A stretch of DNA of 46,326 nucleotides from SAR324 cluster bacterium (GTDB lineage Bacteria; SAR324; NAC60-12). The stretch lies in assembly GCA_015231885.1 (NCBI GenBank), contig JADGAT010000039.1, positions 1 to 46,326 of the forward strand, written 5' to 3'. Position 1 is the stretch's first letter. Each line of letters begins with the position of its first letter. Below, piece by piece: positions 16,545 through 25,669 of this stretch. The notes below the pieces were generated by a model. The model was not told where the DNA came from. It saw only the letters and a program-made list of their open reading frames with translations, and made no database searches. The position numbers were made by a program, and so were the translations under genes.

Positions 16545-17658
16545 ATGACTAATGAGGAAATAAACTCCAAAATTGAAGACATTGCTCTGCGACTGGGCAG
16601 TTTAGAAGGGTATCTTTGAAACGGATCACAAGCAGGAAGAGTTAGCAAAATTAGCAATTCAATCCTCCCATGCAGATTTTTGGAAATTGCCTCAAGAGGA
16701 ACAGACACCGATTCTCAAAAAAATTGCCCAACTGACAGACGTTTTAAGAGAAAGGAGCGCCCTGCTATCTTTAAAAGAAAATTTGGATACGGCGTGGGAA
16801 CTCTATGGTGAATCAGAGGATGAAGAACTATTTGTAGAAGTACAGCAATCCTGCCAAGAGCTAGACCGTCGATTGAATCATCTGGAAATCCTGAATTTAT
16901 TCACAGGAAAGCATGACAAAGGTGACGCCATTGTCACCATTCATCCGGGGGCAGGAGGAACGGAATCAGCAGATTGGACAGCAATGCTTTATGAAATGTA
17001 CATGCGCTGGGCAAATCGAAACAACTATAAAATACAAGTCATGGATTTACAACCTGGAGATGAGGCTGGTATCAAATCCATCACACTGGAGATTTCAGGA
17101 GAATACGCGTATGGGCATCTCAAAGCAGAAATTGGAGTGCACCGTTTGGTACGAATTTCGCCCTTTGATGCCAATAAACGCCGTCATACCTCTTTTGCTT
17201 CTGTATTCGTATATGCCGATATTGAAGATAATATTGAAATTGAAATCAAGCCTGATGACTTAAAAACAGATACGTTCCGTGCTAGTGGTGCCGGAGGGCA
17301 ACATGTCAATACAACCGATTCTGCAGTCAGAATCACTCACCTTCCTACAGGAATTGTCGTTCAGTGCCAAAATGAACGATCTCAACATAAAAACCGTTCC
17401 TCTGCCATGAAAATCCTCAAAGCCCGACTTTATGAGCATGAACAAAAAGCGTTGAATGCAGAAAAAGAAAAGTTGAACAGTATGAAGCAGGATATTGCCT
17501 GGGGAAATCAAATCCGAAGTTATGTCCTACATCCTTATCAAATGGTAAAAGACCATCGCACCAATTGCGAAACTGGCAACTCAAGTGCTGTGCTTAATGG
17601 GGAAATTGATATTTTTATCAAGGAAGCACTTTCTCAGAAGGTCTATGCGCAAATCTGA
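16545..17658 (+). CDS. prfB: peptide chain release factor 2, with programmed +1 frameshift
   Basis: The protein is about 370 residues once the frameshift is included. The start ATG (16545) opens a 24-codon frame ending in an in-frame TGA at 16617-16619 within GAAGGGTATCTTTGAA. A +1 slip at CTT-T joins it to the long frame that runs to 17658. This is the classic autoregulatory site: an internal Shine-Dalgarno-like GAAGGG three bases before CTT TGA. RF2 recognises UGA and UAA: the SPF anticodon tripeptide is in RISPFDANKRRHTS and the catalytic GGQ in SGAGGQHVNTTDSAV. It acts on the ribosome at termination. The stop is 2 bp from the convergent PilZ gene. Confidence 0.95.
16600..16623 (+). promoter_or_regulatory. 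prfB: prfB programmed +1 ribosomal frameshift site
   Basis: The slippery CTT followed by TGA (16614-16619) is preceded three bases upstream by GAAGGG, which can pair with the 16S anti-Shine-Dalgarno. E. coli has AGGGGG-TAT-CTT-TGA-C; here the site is a weaker GAAGGG and the base after the stop is A rather than C. When RF2 is scarce, the slow UGA promotes slippage into the productive frame. Confidence 0.92.
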
Positions 17659-17660
17659 AG

Positions 17661-18068
17661 CTATATGTCTGCTTCAACCAAATTACTCATCAATAAGCGG
17701 AGCTCTGTTTTCTCTTCTTCCGTCAAGTCTAAGAAGGCCGCGCAGACCTGAAATCCTTCCATCTTATCAGCTGGAATTGGGATGTTTTTTTCAGCATCCC
17801 ATCCCCCAATTTCTTCTTTGACCTCCGTCACAAATTTAACTTCTGCTTTGAGAAACAGCTGTTCTGTCAACTGGACGCTGATAACATCATCTTCAGAAAA
17901 CGCTTTTTTACAAAAAAACTTAACTCCTGTTGCTGAGATATCTTCACCACTAGCATCAATTGAAATTTCTTGACCTTGTACTGTGACAGTAAAGGGATTC
18001 TCAAATCCAATGCGTTCATTTTCTCTTCTGTCAGGCTCATCTGAGAAAATTTCAGACTCTATATCCAT
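17661..18068 (-). CDS. PilZ-domain protein (c-di-GMP binding)
   Basis: 135 residues. I start it at the ATG of MDIESEIF, which has AAAAGGAAAT just upstream; a TTG-initiated form would add 12 residues and overlap the next gene. The PilZ c-di-GMP motifs are RRENER (an RxxxR) near the N-terminus and the DISATGVKF (D/N-x-S-x-x-G) element about 35 residues later, so it should bind cyclic-di-GMP. It is a single-domain cytoplasmic protein of the kind that tunes motility, adhesion or envelope processes. It follows the small membrane-protein gene at 18094 on the same strand, probably as a pair. Confidence 0.8.
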   Translation of the reverse strand: MDIESEIFSDEPDRRENERIGFENPFTVTVQGQEISIDASGEDISATGVKFFCKKAFSEDDVISVQLTEQLFLKAEVKFVTEVKEEIGGWDAEKNIPIPADKMEGFQVCAAFLDLTEEEKTELRLLMSNLVEADI

Positions 18069-18093
18069 ATTTCCTTTTTGTAAGCAAATGATA

Positions 18094-18348
18094 TTAGCTG
18101 CCAAAGATGATGTTTACGATAATTTTAGCAAGTTCAAGGCTGAATAAAGAAAAACAAATGATCACCAAAGTACCTCCAACAAAGAGATGGCCTTCTCCTT
18201 TGAAGGGGTCAAAGTATAAAGTGATGTTGGAAAACTCTTCTGCGGTTCCAACTTGCTCTGATTTTTGAGATTTTTTTTTGTGCCAAAAAAACATAGCGAT
18301 TCCTAACCCTATACTGGCCAGCAACCACATTGTCATTGCAAAACCCAT
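18094..18348 (-). CDS. small two-helix membrane protein
   Basis: 84 residues. A first membrane helix (about 3-22, MTMWLLASIGLGIAMFF) is followed by a basic loop (WHKKKSQKS), a polar stretch, and a second helix (about 57-82, GTLVIICFSLFSLELAKIIV). No family was recognised. It is the upstream partner of the PilZ gene, so it could belong to a c-di-GMP-linked envelope function; this is inference from position only. The upstream region is a repeat element (family 1, copy 3). Confidence 0.55.
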   Translation of the reverse strand: MGFAMTMWLLASIGLGIAMFFWHKKKSQKSEQVGTAEEFSNITLYFDPFKGEGHLFVGGTLVIICFSLFSLELAKIIVNIIFGS

Positions 18349-18378
18349 AGTTCTGTATCTTTCAATCTTTCTATGTTA

Positions 18379-18535
18379 AGGGATGTTTAAACATAGCTTA
18401 GCAAATCTACTTGTCTTTTCAACTATCTTCTGCGTTGCTTTACCGGTTACATCGCAAGCTATGCGCCCGATAAAACGCCTTGAATCTCGATGAAAATCCT
18501 GCGTAACTTTCGCATGTTATTATTTTCGCCTTCCT
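18379..18535 (+). repeat. MITE-like repeat family 1, copy 3
   Basis: A complete copy of about 157 bp. The left terminus is diverged (AGGGATGTTTAAACATAGC), but the core is intact (AAATCTACTTGTCTTTTCAA, ATCGCAAGCTATGCGCCCGA) and the right end GTTATTATTTTCGCCTTCCT matches copy 2. It lies in the short intergenic region between a membrane-protein gene and the STAS gene, directly beside another inverted-repeat structure at 18543-18658. Confidence 0.88.
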
Positions 18536-18542
18536 AAAAATT

Positions 18543-18658
18543 AAACTATAGTGGTTGAACCCAAAGAGGGAACTCGTAAAATTGTCGCTAGCGTTCTTTA
18601 ATCTAAGGTCAACGCTTGGCAATCATAATTCCTTCTATTGGTTCAATAACTATAATTT
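18543..18658. repeat. terminal-inverted-repeat structure, about 116 bp
   Basis: Left edge AACTATAGTGGTTGAACC and the complement of the right edge AATTATAGTTATTGAACC are imperfect inverted repeats of about 18 bp (roughly 14 identities) spaced by a non-coding interior. It sits immediately after the right end of repeat family 1, copy 3. I found no second copy of the whole structure in this window; the interior GCTAGCGTTCTT recurs at about 29492 after tpiA, in unrelated context. Confidence 0.5.
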
Positions 18659-18680
18659 ACCCGCCTTCGTGAATTTCAGA

Positions 18681-19025
18681 TCATTTTTTCAATTTTTCCA
18701 GTGCTTCTTGCGGAGTGGAATAAATGCTGATGAATGTATCTATAAAGGTCATCGCAAACAATTCAGAAAGACTGTCATTTAAGTGACAAAGTGCCAAATC
18801 TCGTTTTTCTTGCTGGAATTTTCTGAAAATCTCAAGGAACACACCAATGCCATGAGAGTCAACCCATTCTGTTTCATCAAAATTCACTAAAAGTGAGTGG
18901 AAGCTTTTATCCTCCAATAAATTATCCGTATATTTCCGTAGCTCTTCTACAGAGTCACTGATCAATTGCCCCTCTATCCGCAGGAGGCAGATACTATCTT
19001 CAATTTTGTGAGTAATTTTGAGCAT
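18681..19025 (-). CDS. STAS-domain protein (anti-sigma factor antagonist type)
   Basis: 114 residues made of a single STAS domain. The loop that carries the phosphorylatable serine in SpoIIAA and RsbV reads WVDSHGIGVFLEIF, so the conserved D-S is kept and the second residue of the usual DSSG is His. Such proteins normally bind an anti-sigma factor or kinase and are switched by phosphorylation of that serine. No partner anti-sigma kinase or phosphatase lies in the window. The ATG has a strong AGAGGAGACG site, and TTGACA lies about 75 bp upstream, consistent with its own promoter. Confidence 0.8.
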   Translation of the reverse strand: MLKITHKIEDSICLLRIEGQLISDSVEELRKYTDNLLEDKSFHSLLVNFDETEWVDSHGIGVFLEIFRKFQQEKRDLALCHLNDSLSELFAMTFIDTFISIYSTPQEALEKLKK

Positions 19026-19246
19026 TGTTTCGTCTCCTCTGAATGGTATTACTCGTTATTTTCTAACCTTTGTATTTAAACATACTTTCAAAAATGTCAA
19101 TCTTTGAAAAAGTAACTGAGCGTTTGCTAATTTTTTGAGGTAGGTTACACTGTAATTGAAAGGGAGGTTTGCAGGCAGCAGGACCACGTTTCTATTTCAT
19201 CGTTGTTTGACGATTTCATCTATTTTCCAACATAAACCAATCACAA

Positions 19247-20305
19247 CTAACGGTTGGTGGCCAGTGGGAATTGTTCTATGAGCCCATCTCCAGCAGCTTC
19301 TGCGGCCAGAGCCGAATTATCCTGGGCAGCAGCATATTTGATAAATGCAATACCACGTTGCTTCGCTTCATTTTCAATGCAGCTCAAACTGGTAATCGTT
19401 CCGACTTTTTCTTGTCCACAAAACAATGCCTGCTCTGTCTTCAACTGCAGGGAAACAGGAATTCTGACAGCAACTGACTGCCAGTTGGGGTGTCCCATAT
19501 TATGCATACGGGCATGAGTTTCCTGCCCAACATAGCACCCTTTTGTAAATGAAACGTGATTCATCAACGAGGCCTCTTGTGGGAAGTGTTCACGTGTGTA
19601 ATCCACCCACACACGAGGGATTCCTGCATCAATTCGAACATGATCGAATGCAGTAAAACCGACTTGTGCTACTCGATCCGATTTTTCCAATAGGTTTTGC
19701 ATCCAATCCAGGTAAATGGTCGAAGGAATGATATTGACAAAACGCAAAATATTTCCTAAGGGATATGGCACTGACATGATGTGCCTCCCTTGAAAATACC
19801 AATTGAAATCCTTGGTTTCATAGCCAAGCTGCTGTAATGCTTCCAGCCCTTGAGGGCCCAAAATATCACAACGAATTTGATCTGGATCCAATAAACTCAT
19901 CTCAAAATCTTCCTGGATATGAAAATGATCCAAATAACTTTTCACATAAGAGCCCTCTCCTGCATTGGTCAAAACAATATAAGCATGTTCTGTTTTCCTG
20001 AATACTTCAATATGGAATAAAATTTTCCCTTTATTGTTGGGCAAAAGATTGGGTTGGATCTGACCGATCTCAATGAGGCGGATGTCATTGCTGACAAGCC
20101 CCTGCAAAAAATCTGCGGCATCCGGCCCATCCAGCATAATCAAGTTGAAGGCTTTCAAATCGAGGAGTCCTGCCCCCGTTTGGATCGCCTCGATTTCTTG
20201 TGTTTGCCCGTTTCCATAACTAAGGGGAAGATACACGCCTTCAATCTTTCTCAATTCACATTGCTGTTCAGCATGAAAATTGTCAATTGCGGTGTAAGTA
20301 TCCAT
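19247..20305 (-). CDS. ygfZ: YgfZ/GcvT-fold tetrahydrofolate-binding Fe-S assembly protein
   Basis: 352 residues with the GcvT-like folate-binding fold. The diagnostic YgfZ signature KGCYVGQETHARMHNMG is present, with the conserved cysteine. It lacks the glycine-cleavage T-protein's full length. YgfZ supports maintenance of some Fe-S enzymes in a folate-dependent way. The N-terminal IQTGAGLLDLKAFNLIMLDG and the YVGQE cysteine are as expected, and no truncation was seen. It is transcribed alone, with a 150 bp gap downstream of the small ORF at 20461-20610. Confidence 0.9.
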   Translation of the reverse strand: MDTYTAIDNFHAEQQCELRKIEGVYLPLSYGNGQTQEIEAIQTGAGLLDLKAFNLIMLDGPDAADFLQGLVSNDIRLIEIGQIQPNLLPNNKGKILFHIEVFRKTEHAYIVLTNAGEGSYVKSYLDHFHIQEDFEMSLLDPDQIRCDILGPQGLEALQQLGYETKDFNWYFQGRHIMSVPYPLGNILRFVNIIPSTIYLDWMQNLLEKSDRVAQVGFTAFDHVRIDAGIPRVWVDYTREHFPQEASLMNHVSFTKGCYVGQETHARMHNMGHPNWQSVAVRIPVSLQLKTEQALFCGQEKVGTITSLSCIENEAKQRGIAFIKYAAAQDNSALAAEAAGDGLIEQFPLATNR

Positions 20306-20409
20306 GATTACCGTGATTAAGGTTGGGAATTAAGAATAGTTAATTTTAGTAAAATTTTAAAAAAAATCAATTTCTGATTGGTAGGTCAGCAAAAATTTAA
20401 TTTTGGAGT

Positions 20410-20455
20410 ATTGGGATGGGAGGGAATGCGGGGCGGCTTGGACAAACGCCCCTAC
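20410..20455. terminator. GC-rich hairpin downstream of the 49-residue ORF
   Basis: A hairpin-forming motif with arms GGGGCG and CGCCCC around an 11-base loop, located just after the stop of the small ORF read on the minus strand. It lacks a following T-run, so it may be a rho-independent terminator with a weak tail, or a copy of a widespread GTAGGGGCG-type intergenic palindrome. Confidence 0.4.
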
Positions 20456-20460
20456 AGAAG

Positions 20461-20610
20461 TTATCCAACAAACAGTATTCCAATCAATACCAAAACGAAT
20501 GATAAGGCAACCGTCAATTTACGGTGATCACCATAAGCTGGATCTGTTAAAAATGAACTCAAGCCCTGAGATGTCTGTATAAAAATATTATTTTTTACGG
20601 TTGTATTCAT
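20461..20610 (-). CDS. 49-residue single-helix membrane protein
   Basis: The reading frame starts at an ATG (complement of 20608-20610) preceded by AGCAAGGAGAACC, a near-ideal ribosome binding site, and ends in TAA. The product begins MNTTVKNNIF, contains the polar segment TDPAYGDHRK and ends with a hydrophobic helix (LTVALSFVLVLIGILFVG) at the extreme C-terminus, consistent with a tail-anchored inner-membrane peptide. No homologue is recognised. It lies in an otherwise gene-free stretch between ygfZ and clpB, so the site and the hydrophobic tail are its only supports. Function unknown. Confidence 0.6.
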   Translation of the reverse strand: MNTTVKNNIFIQTSQGLSSFLTDPAYGDHRKLTVALSFVLVLIGILFVG

Positions 20611-20738
20611 GGTTCTCCTTGCTTAAATTAGAAAATTTAAGTACTCAGTTAAAGTAAGACGTGTTGTAAAAAATGTTATTTCTATGGCAAAGCAAAAGAC
20701 ATACCAGCACGGAAATATAACATACAAGACATGGATTC

Positions 20739-23330
20739 ATGGGGATTTCACTAAAAAAATTTTCTTTAAAATCAGAAGAAGCACTGATTCATGCACAACA
20801 ATATGCCAAAGAGCATGAGCATGAAAAAGTAGAGCCAGAACACCTCTTGTACAGCCTGCTGATTCAAGAAGATGGGATAACGGAACCGTACCTCCAGAAA
20901 ACAGGAGCCGATCCTCTCATGGTTCGAGAAGCAATTGAAAACCATCTGGAATCCATTAGTTCAGCAGAGCATGCCGTGGAGCAAGTGTATATTTCACGAA
21001 ATTTACACACGGTCATTCTTCGTGCTGAACGAGAAGCTCTCTTGCAGTCAGAGGATTTTGTCAACCCAGAGCACTTACTGCTGGGTATTGTGCTTCACAA
21101 AGAAGGGGAGGCTCATGCCATTTTAACATCCCACGGCATATCTGCCGAGGCACTGCAGCAGCAATTCGAACGTACAGCCCAAAAAGAACAAACCATTGTA
21201 CGAGGAAAACCAAGCGTGACCCACCCTTTCAAAGCCTATTGTGTCGATATCCTCCAATTTGCGCAAGAGAACAAGCTGGATCCTGTCATTGGACGTGATG
21301 AAGAAGTCCGTCGTGTTATTCAAATTCTGTCACGGCGCATCAAAAACAACCCTGTTCTGATTGGAGAACCAGGCGTTGGCAAAACCGCCATTGTGGAAGG
21401 ATTGGCCCACCGTATCACATCAGGTGATGTTCCGGATCCCTTGAAAGATAAAAAGCTTTTGAGTCTGGATATTGGATCCATGGTGGCAGGAGCCACTTAC
21501 CGTGGAGAATTTGAGGCACGCCTCAAAAATTTACTGAAAGAAATAGAAAATACTTCGGGTGAAGTCATATTGTTCATTGATGAACTGCACACTTTAATAG
21601 GAGCAGGAAAATCTGAAGGGAGCCTGGATGCGGCCAACATCCTGAAACCTGCGTTAGCGCGTGGAAAACTGCATTGTATAGGAGCCACGACCATTGATGA
21701 ATTTAAAAAACACATGGAAAAAGATGCTGCTCTGGTCCGCCGGTTTCAACAAATTCTGGTCAGAGAACCCAACATTGAATCGACTATTGCCATGCTGAGA
21801 GGCTTAAAAGATCGCTATGAACTGCACCATCAGGTCAAAATCAAAGATTCCGCACTGATTGCAGCTGCAACTCTTTCGGCACGCTATGTCACAGAACGGT
21901 TTCTCCCAGATAAGGCCATTGATCTCATTGATGAAGCCTCCTCTGTGTTACGCATCCAAATCGACTCGCTTCCTACAGAAGTCGATCAGCTGGATCGAAA
22001 AATTTTACAACTCCAAATAGAACAAGCGGCCTTACGCAAAGAAGAAGATTCCGCATCCCACCAGCGCCTGCAGCAAATTCAGCAGGAAATTACTGGTTTG
22101 AAAGCAACAAGCCAGCAAATGAAAGAGAATTGGCAAGATGAACGAAGGCGCATGAAACAGCTCCATTCCCTGAAAGAGACTGTCGAACAAACAAAGAATG
22201 CGGAACGGGAAGCACAGCGCAAAGGAGATCTGGAGCTAGCTGCCCGCTTGCACTACGAAACTTTAGATAAACTGGAGCACAAGCTGCGTTCCGCTAATCA
22301 ACACATGACATCTCATGGAGGAGAACCTCTGTTAAAAGAAGAAGTCGATGAAGAAGACATTGCTTACATCGTTTCTCAATGGACAGGAATTCCGGTAACC
22401 AAGATGCTGGAAGAAGAAAAACGCAAGCTGGTCAAACTTGAACAGGAACTCAGCAAACAAATCATCGGACAAAATGATGCACTGGCCAGTGTGGCCAATG
22501 CTATCCGACGGGCACGCGCAGGAATCCAGGATCCTAATCGCCCCATTGGCTCCTTTATCTTTCTGGGTAGTTCAGGAGTGGGCAAAACAGAGTTGGCTAA
22601 CGTGTTGGCTCAATTTCTGTTTGATGACAAAAAATCCATCATCCGCTTTGATATGTCCGAATACATGGAAAAGCATTCGGCCTCCCGGTTGATAGGCGCT
22701 CCGCCAGGCTACGTGGGGTTCGAAGAAGGAGGTGCATTAACAGAAGCTATTCGAAGACGCCCTTATGCCGTCCTGCTGTTTGATGAAATTGAAAAAGCGC
22801 ATCCCGATGTGTTTAACCTGTTTCTACAAATTTTAGACGATGGCAATCTCACGGATAGTCAGAGAAGAACTATTGATTTCAAGAATACCTTGATTATCAT
22901 GACAACCAATATCGGGCATGAACGCATCCAGCAAGCAGAAGAGCATCGGGAGGAAACCGACTTAGCACAGATGGCGCAGCAAGAATTATTGAAACACTTT
23001 CGACCGGAATTTCTGAACCGTATTGATGAAGTCGTTGTCTTCCGTAACCTGTCGCTGGCCCACATCCGCCAGATCTGCATACTGCAGATCAAAGAGCTGC
23101 AAAATCGCCTGAAAGCTCAAGAAATCACATTAGAACTCACAGATAACGCACAAATGTATCTGGCTAAAAAAGGACATGACCCTGTTTTTGGCGCACGTCC
23201 CCTCAAAAGAACCATCCAGCGTGATATCCAAAATGTCATTGCTGGCAAATTACTGGATGGTGCTTTGAAACCAGGAAGCCGTCTGACTATTGACCTACAG
23301 CAAGGCCTCCTTACTTTCACTTCCAGCTAA
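20739..23330 (+). CDS. clpB: ClpB, ATP-dependent disaggregase
   Basis: 863 residues, the normal size for ClpB. The N-terminal Clp-N repeat domain ([20 protein letters not shown]) is followed by the first AAA+ module with Walker A GEPGVGKT (near 209) and the coiled-coil middle domain (about 400-530, rich in Glu/Lys/Gln). The second AAA+ module has GSSGVGKT at 610 and the ClpB-type [21 protein letters not shown]. It works with DnaK to resolubilise aggregated proteins after heat or other stress. No clear sigma-32 motif was seen upstream, and the ribosome binding site is weak. Confidence 0.95.
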   Translation: MGISLKKFSLKSEEALIHAQQYAKEHEHEKVEPEHLLYSLLIQEDGITEPYLQKTGADPLMVREAIENHLESISSAEHAVEQVYISRNLHTVILRAEREALLQSEDFVNPEHLLLGIVLHKEGEAHAILTSHGISAEALQQQFERTAQKEQTIVRGKPSVTHPFKAYCVDILQFAQENKLDPVIGRDEEVRRVIQILSRRIKNNPVLIGEPGVGKTAIVEGLAHRITSGDVPDPLKDKKLLSLDIGSMVAGATYRGEFEARLKNLLKEIENTSGEVILFIDELHTLIGAGKSEGSLDAANILKPALARGKLHCIGATTIDEFKKHMEKDAALVRRFQQILVREPNIESTIAMLRGLKDRYELHHQVKIKDSALIAAATLSARYVTERFLPDKAIDLIDEASSVLRIQIDSLPTEVDQLDRKILQLQIEQAALRKEEDSASHQRLQQIQQEITGLKATSQQMKENWQDERRRMKQLHSLKETVEQTKNAEREAQRKGDLELAARLHYETLDKLEHKLRSANQHMTSHGGEPLLKEEVDEEDIAYIVSQWTGIPVTKMLEEEKRKLVKLEQELSKQIIGQNDALASVANAIRRARAGIQDPNRPIGSFIFLGSSGVGKTELANVLAQFLFDDKKSIIRFDMSEYMEKHSASRLIGAPPGYVGFEEGGALTEAIRRRPYAVLLFDEIEKAHPDVFNLFLQILDDGNLTDSQRRTIDFKNTLIIMTTNIGHERIQQAEEHREETDLAQMAQQELLKHFRPEFLNRIDEVVVFRNLSLAHIRQICILQIKELQNRLKAQEITLELTDNAQMYLAKKGHDPVFGARPLKRTIQRDIQNVIAGKLLDGALKPGSRLTIDLQQGLLTFTSS

Positions 23331-23450
23331 GTCCATTTTTTCTTGACGTAATGCACCATCAAAGATAGTTTTACAGACCTGTTCTTCACTTGTGCATCAA
23401 TATCTCCAGCAATTACATCATTTCACAATGCGTCATTAATAAGAAAGTTT

Positions 23451-24065
23451 ATGAAAAAATTCAATGATTTTCGGAAAATACTTCACAAGGTATTTGCTAT
23501 TTTGCTTTTGACAGGATGGCTTGTCATTCTGATTCCCAATAGCCTTCTGGTAGCAAAACCACTGCGTTTTTATAAAGGATGGGGCGGAGATTTCACACTA
23601 ACGGGCCATGACGGTGCAAACGTCAATCTGGAAGACTATCGGGGGAAAGTAATTTTGCTCTATTTTGGATATACCTTTTGCCCAGATGCCTGTCCAACCA
23701 CCTTGCTGGACCTGAAACAAATTATGAAAAAACTGGACAAACAGGCCCAGCAGGTTCAAACGCTTTTCATTTCCATTGACCCCGAGCGGGACACTCCGGA
23801 ACGTCTCAAAGAATTTGTCACCCACTTTGACCCTTCCTTTGTGGGGTTAACCGGGAGTGAAAAAGCCATTAAAAAAGCTGCTGAGAAATATGGAATGCGA
23901 TACATGAGAGAGCAAGTGGAATCCGTTGCTGGTTATTTTTTTGCTCATACCGACTATGTCTTTCTGGTTGATAAACAAGGGCGTTTGCGAGGCCGTTTCC
24001 AAACACAACGGGAAGCCGAACAACTGGTGTCTGGCATACAGCAGCTAATCATAGAAAATAAGTAA
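23451..24065 (+). CDS. SCO1/SenC-type copper chaperone-like protein
   Basis: 204 residues. An N-terminal hydrophobic anchor (about 10-32, VFAILLLTGWLVILIP) leads to a thioredoxin-fold domain with the copper-binding FCPDACP (CxxxC) motif and a conserved His in the FFAHTDYVFLVDKQG segment, the SCO1 set of metal ligands. SISID and PERDTPERLKEF are also typical. It sits in the inner membrane facing the periplasm, and would assist cytochrome c oxidase copper-site assembly or act as a thiol redox protein. It lies 120 bp downstream of clpB on the same strand; no oxidase gene is in the window. Confidence 0.88.
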   Translation: MKKFNDFRKILHKVFAILLLTGWLVILIPNSLLVAKPLRFYKGWGGDFTLTGHDGANVNLEDYRGKVILLYFGYTFCPDACPTTLLDLKQIMKKLDKQAQQVQTLFISIDPERDTPERLKEFVTHFDPSFVGLTGSEKAIKKAAEKYGMRYMREQVESVAGYFFAHTDYVFLVDKQGRLRGRFQTQREAEQLVSGIQQLIIENK

Positions 24066-24094
24066 TTTCAGACCTATTGTCACAGAGGCACTCG

Positions 24095-24122
24095 GACGCA
24101 GAGAGGAAGTACCCTCTGCGTC
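24095..24122. terminator. bidirectional hairpin between SCO1-like gene and ahcY
   Basis: GACGCAGAGAGG and CCCTCTGCGTC, with a five-base spacer, form a strong stem (one bulge) between the two convergent stop codons. It has no T-run on either strand but is well placed to separate the transcripts. Confidence 0.5.
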
Positions 24123-24147
24123 TCAGTAGTTGAATCGTACAAAATAA

Positions 24148-25443
24148 TCAATAGCGATAATAATCCGGTTTATAAGGCCCTTCAGGAGGAATTCCCAAGT
24201 AATCGGACTGTTTTTTAGTCAGTACATCCAGCTGAACTCCCAGTTTTTCCAGATGTAGCCTGGCTACTTTCTCATCCAGCTTCTTGGGCAGTACATAGAC
24301 CTTGTTTTCATACTTTTCAGCATTGTTCCACAGTTCAATCTGTGCCATCACCTGGTTGGTAAAACTGGCAGACATCACAAAGCTGGGATGCCCCGTCGCG
24401 CAACCCAAATTGACCAGACGCCCCTCTGCTAATAGAGTGATGTGTTTTCCATCAGGCCAGATATATTGGTCCACCTGTGGTTTGATATTTTCCTTTTTGA
24501 TATTAGGATCATTTTCCATGGAGCTCACTTCAATCTCTATATCAAAATGCCCTATGTTACAGACGATTGCCTGATCCTTCATAACATCCAGATGCTCCCG
24601 TCGAATGATTCCGCAGCAACCGGTTGTTGTCACAAAAATATCGCCAACGGGTGCTGCATCTTCCATACGAACGACTTGATAACCTTCCATGGAGGCCTGC
24701 AATGCGCAAATCGGATCAATCTCTGTCACCAGCACTCGCGCTCCTGCACCACGGAGAGACTGAGCACACCCCTTGCCCACATCCCCATAGCCAGCGACCA
24801 CAGCTATTTTTCCAGACACCATGACATCCGTTCCACGACGAAGCCCGTCAATCAGAGACTCACGACAGCCATACAAATTGTCAAATTTGCTCTTTGTCAC
24901 CGAATCATTGACATTGAACGCAGGAATTTTTAAATCACCTGCTTCCGCCATGTGATACAGTCGATGAACACCAGTTGTTGTTTCTTCCGAAACTCCCTTG
25001 ATTTCCTCAAGCAAATGAGGAGCTTTTTCATGAACATAGCCTGTCAAATCGCCTCCATCATCCAGCAGCATATTTGGTCCTTTTCCATCAGGCCACTCCA
25101 AGGTCTTCTCCAGACACCACCAATATTCCTCTTCCGACTCCCCTTTCCATGCAAAAACTGGAATGTTCTGTGCGGCTATAGCGGCTGCGGCATGATCCTG
25201 AGTAGAAAAAATATTACAGGAAGACCAGCGAATTTCCGCACCTAACTTTGCCAGCGTTTCAATCAGCACCGCTGTTTGAATGGTCATGTGCAACGATCCC
25301 GTAATGCGCGCACCCTGCAAAGGCTTTGTGTCTCTATATTCTTGACGAAGTCCCATCAAACCCGGCATTTCATGTTCTGCAATTGCAATTTCTTTCCGCC
25401 CCCAATCTTGTAAAGAAATATCAGCTACTTTGTAATCACCCAT
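24148..25443 (-). CDS. ahcY: adenosylhomocysteinase (SAH hydrolase)
   Basis: 431 residues, the usual size. The NAD-binding motif [20 protein letters not shown], the [14 protein letters not shown] segment and the C-terminal KPDYYRY are diagnostic. It splits S-adenosylhomocysteine into adenosine and homocysteine, keeping methyltransferases free of product inhibition. It is monocistronic and convergent with the SCO1-like gene. Upstream there is a hairpin TCCGCtgctGCGGA about 45 bp before the start, but I could not match it to an SAH riboswitch. Its presence makes a separate methylthioadenosine/SAH nucleosidase less necessary for SAH turnover. Confidence 0.96.
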   Translation of the reverse strand: MGDYKVADISLQDWGRKEIAIAEHEMPGLMGLRQEYRDTKPLQGARITGSLHMTIQTAVLIETLAKLGAEIRWSSCNIFSTQDHAAAAIAAQNIPVFAWKGESEEEYWWCLEKTLEWPDGKGPNMLLDDGGDLTGYVHEKAPHLLEEIKGVSEETTTGVHRLYHMAEAGDLKIPAFNVNDSVTKSKFDNLYGCRESLIDGLRRGTDVMVSGKIAVVAGYGDVGKGCAQSLRGAGARVLVTEIDPICALQASMEGYQVVRMEDAAPVGDIFVTTTGCCGIIRREHLDVMKDQAIVCNIGHFDIEIEVSSMENDPNIKKENIKPQVDQYIWPDGKHITLLAEGRLVNLGCATGHPSFVMSASFTNQVMAQIELWNNAEKYENKVYVLPKKLDEKVARLHLEKLGVQLDVLTKKQSDYLGIPPEGPYKPDYYRY

Positions 25444-25669
25444 AATGTGTCCTACTCAATAAAGTTTTTAATTCTCCGCAGCAGCGGAAAGGAAAAATAA
25501 AAACATTACAACAGAATCTTAATAAATATTCAAGATTAAATCACTAAATCCGCATATAATGATTTAATATTCAATATTTTTTTTTATGAGAAAAACTTGA
25601 ATAATTTCAATGTAAAAGATAGGAAAGTGCAGTTAAATAGAATTATTTACGTTCTACCTTTAGGATAAG

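Noticed and set aside
18590..18605. Third family-wide repeat based on GCTAGCGTTCTT shared by 18587 and 29492
   Set aside because: Only a 12 bp match with unrelated flanks; too short to define a repeat.
20640..20738. Sigma-32 heat-shock promoter of clpB
   Set aside because: No CTTGAA-N13-CCCCAT-type match could be placed in the sequence upstream of clpB.
25444..25520. SAH riboswitch upstream of ahcY
   Set aside because: A TCCGC/GCGGA hairpin exists before ahcY, but the conserved SAH riboswitch core was not visible, so it is left as an unexplained hairpin.
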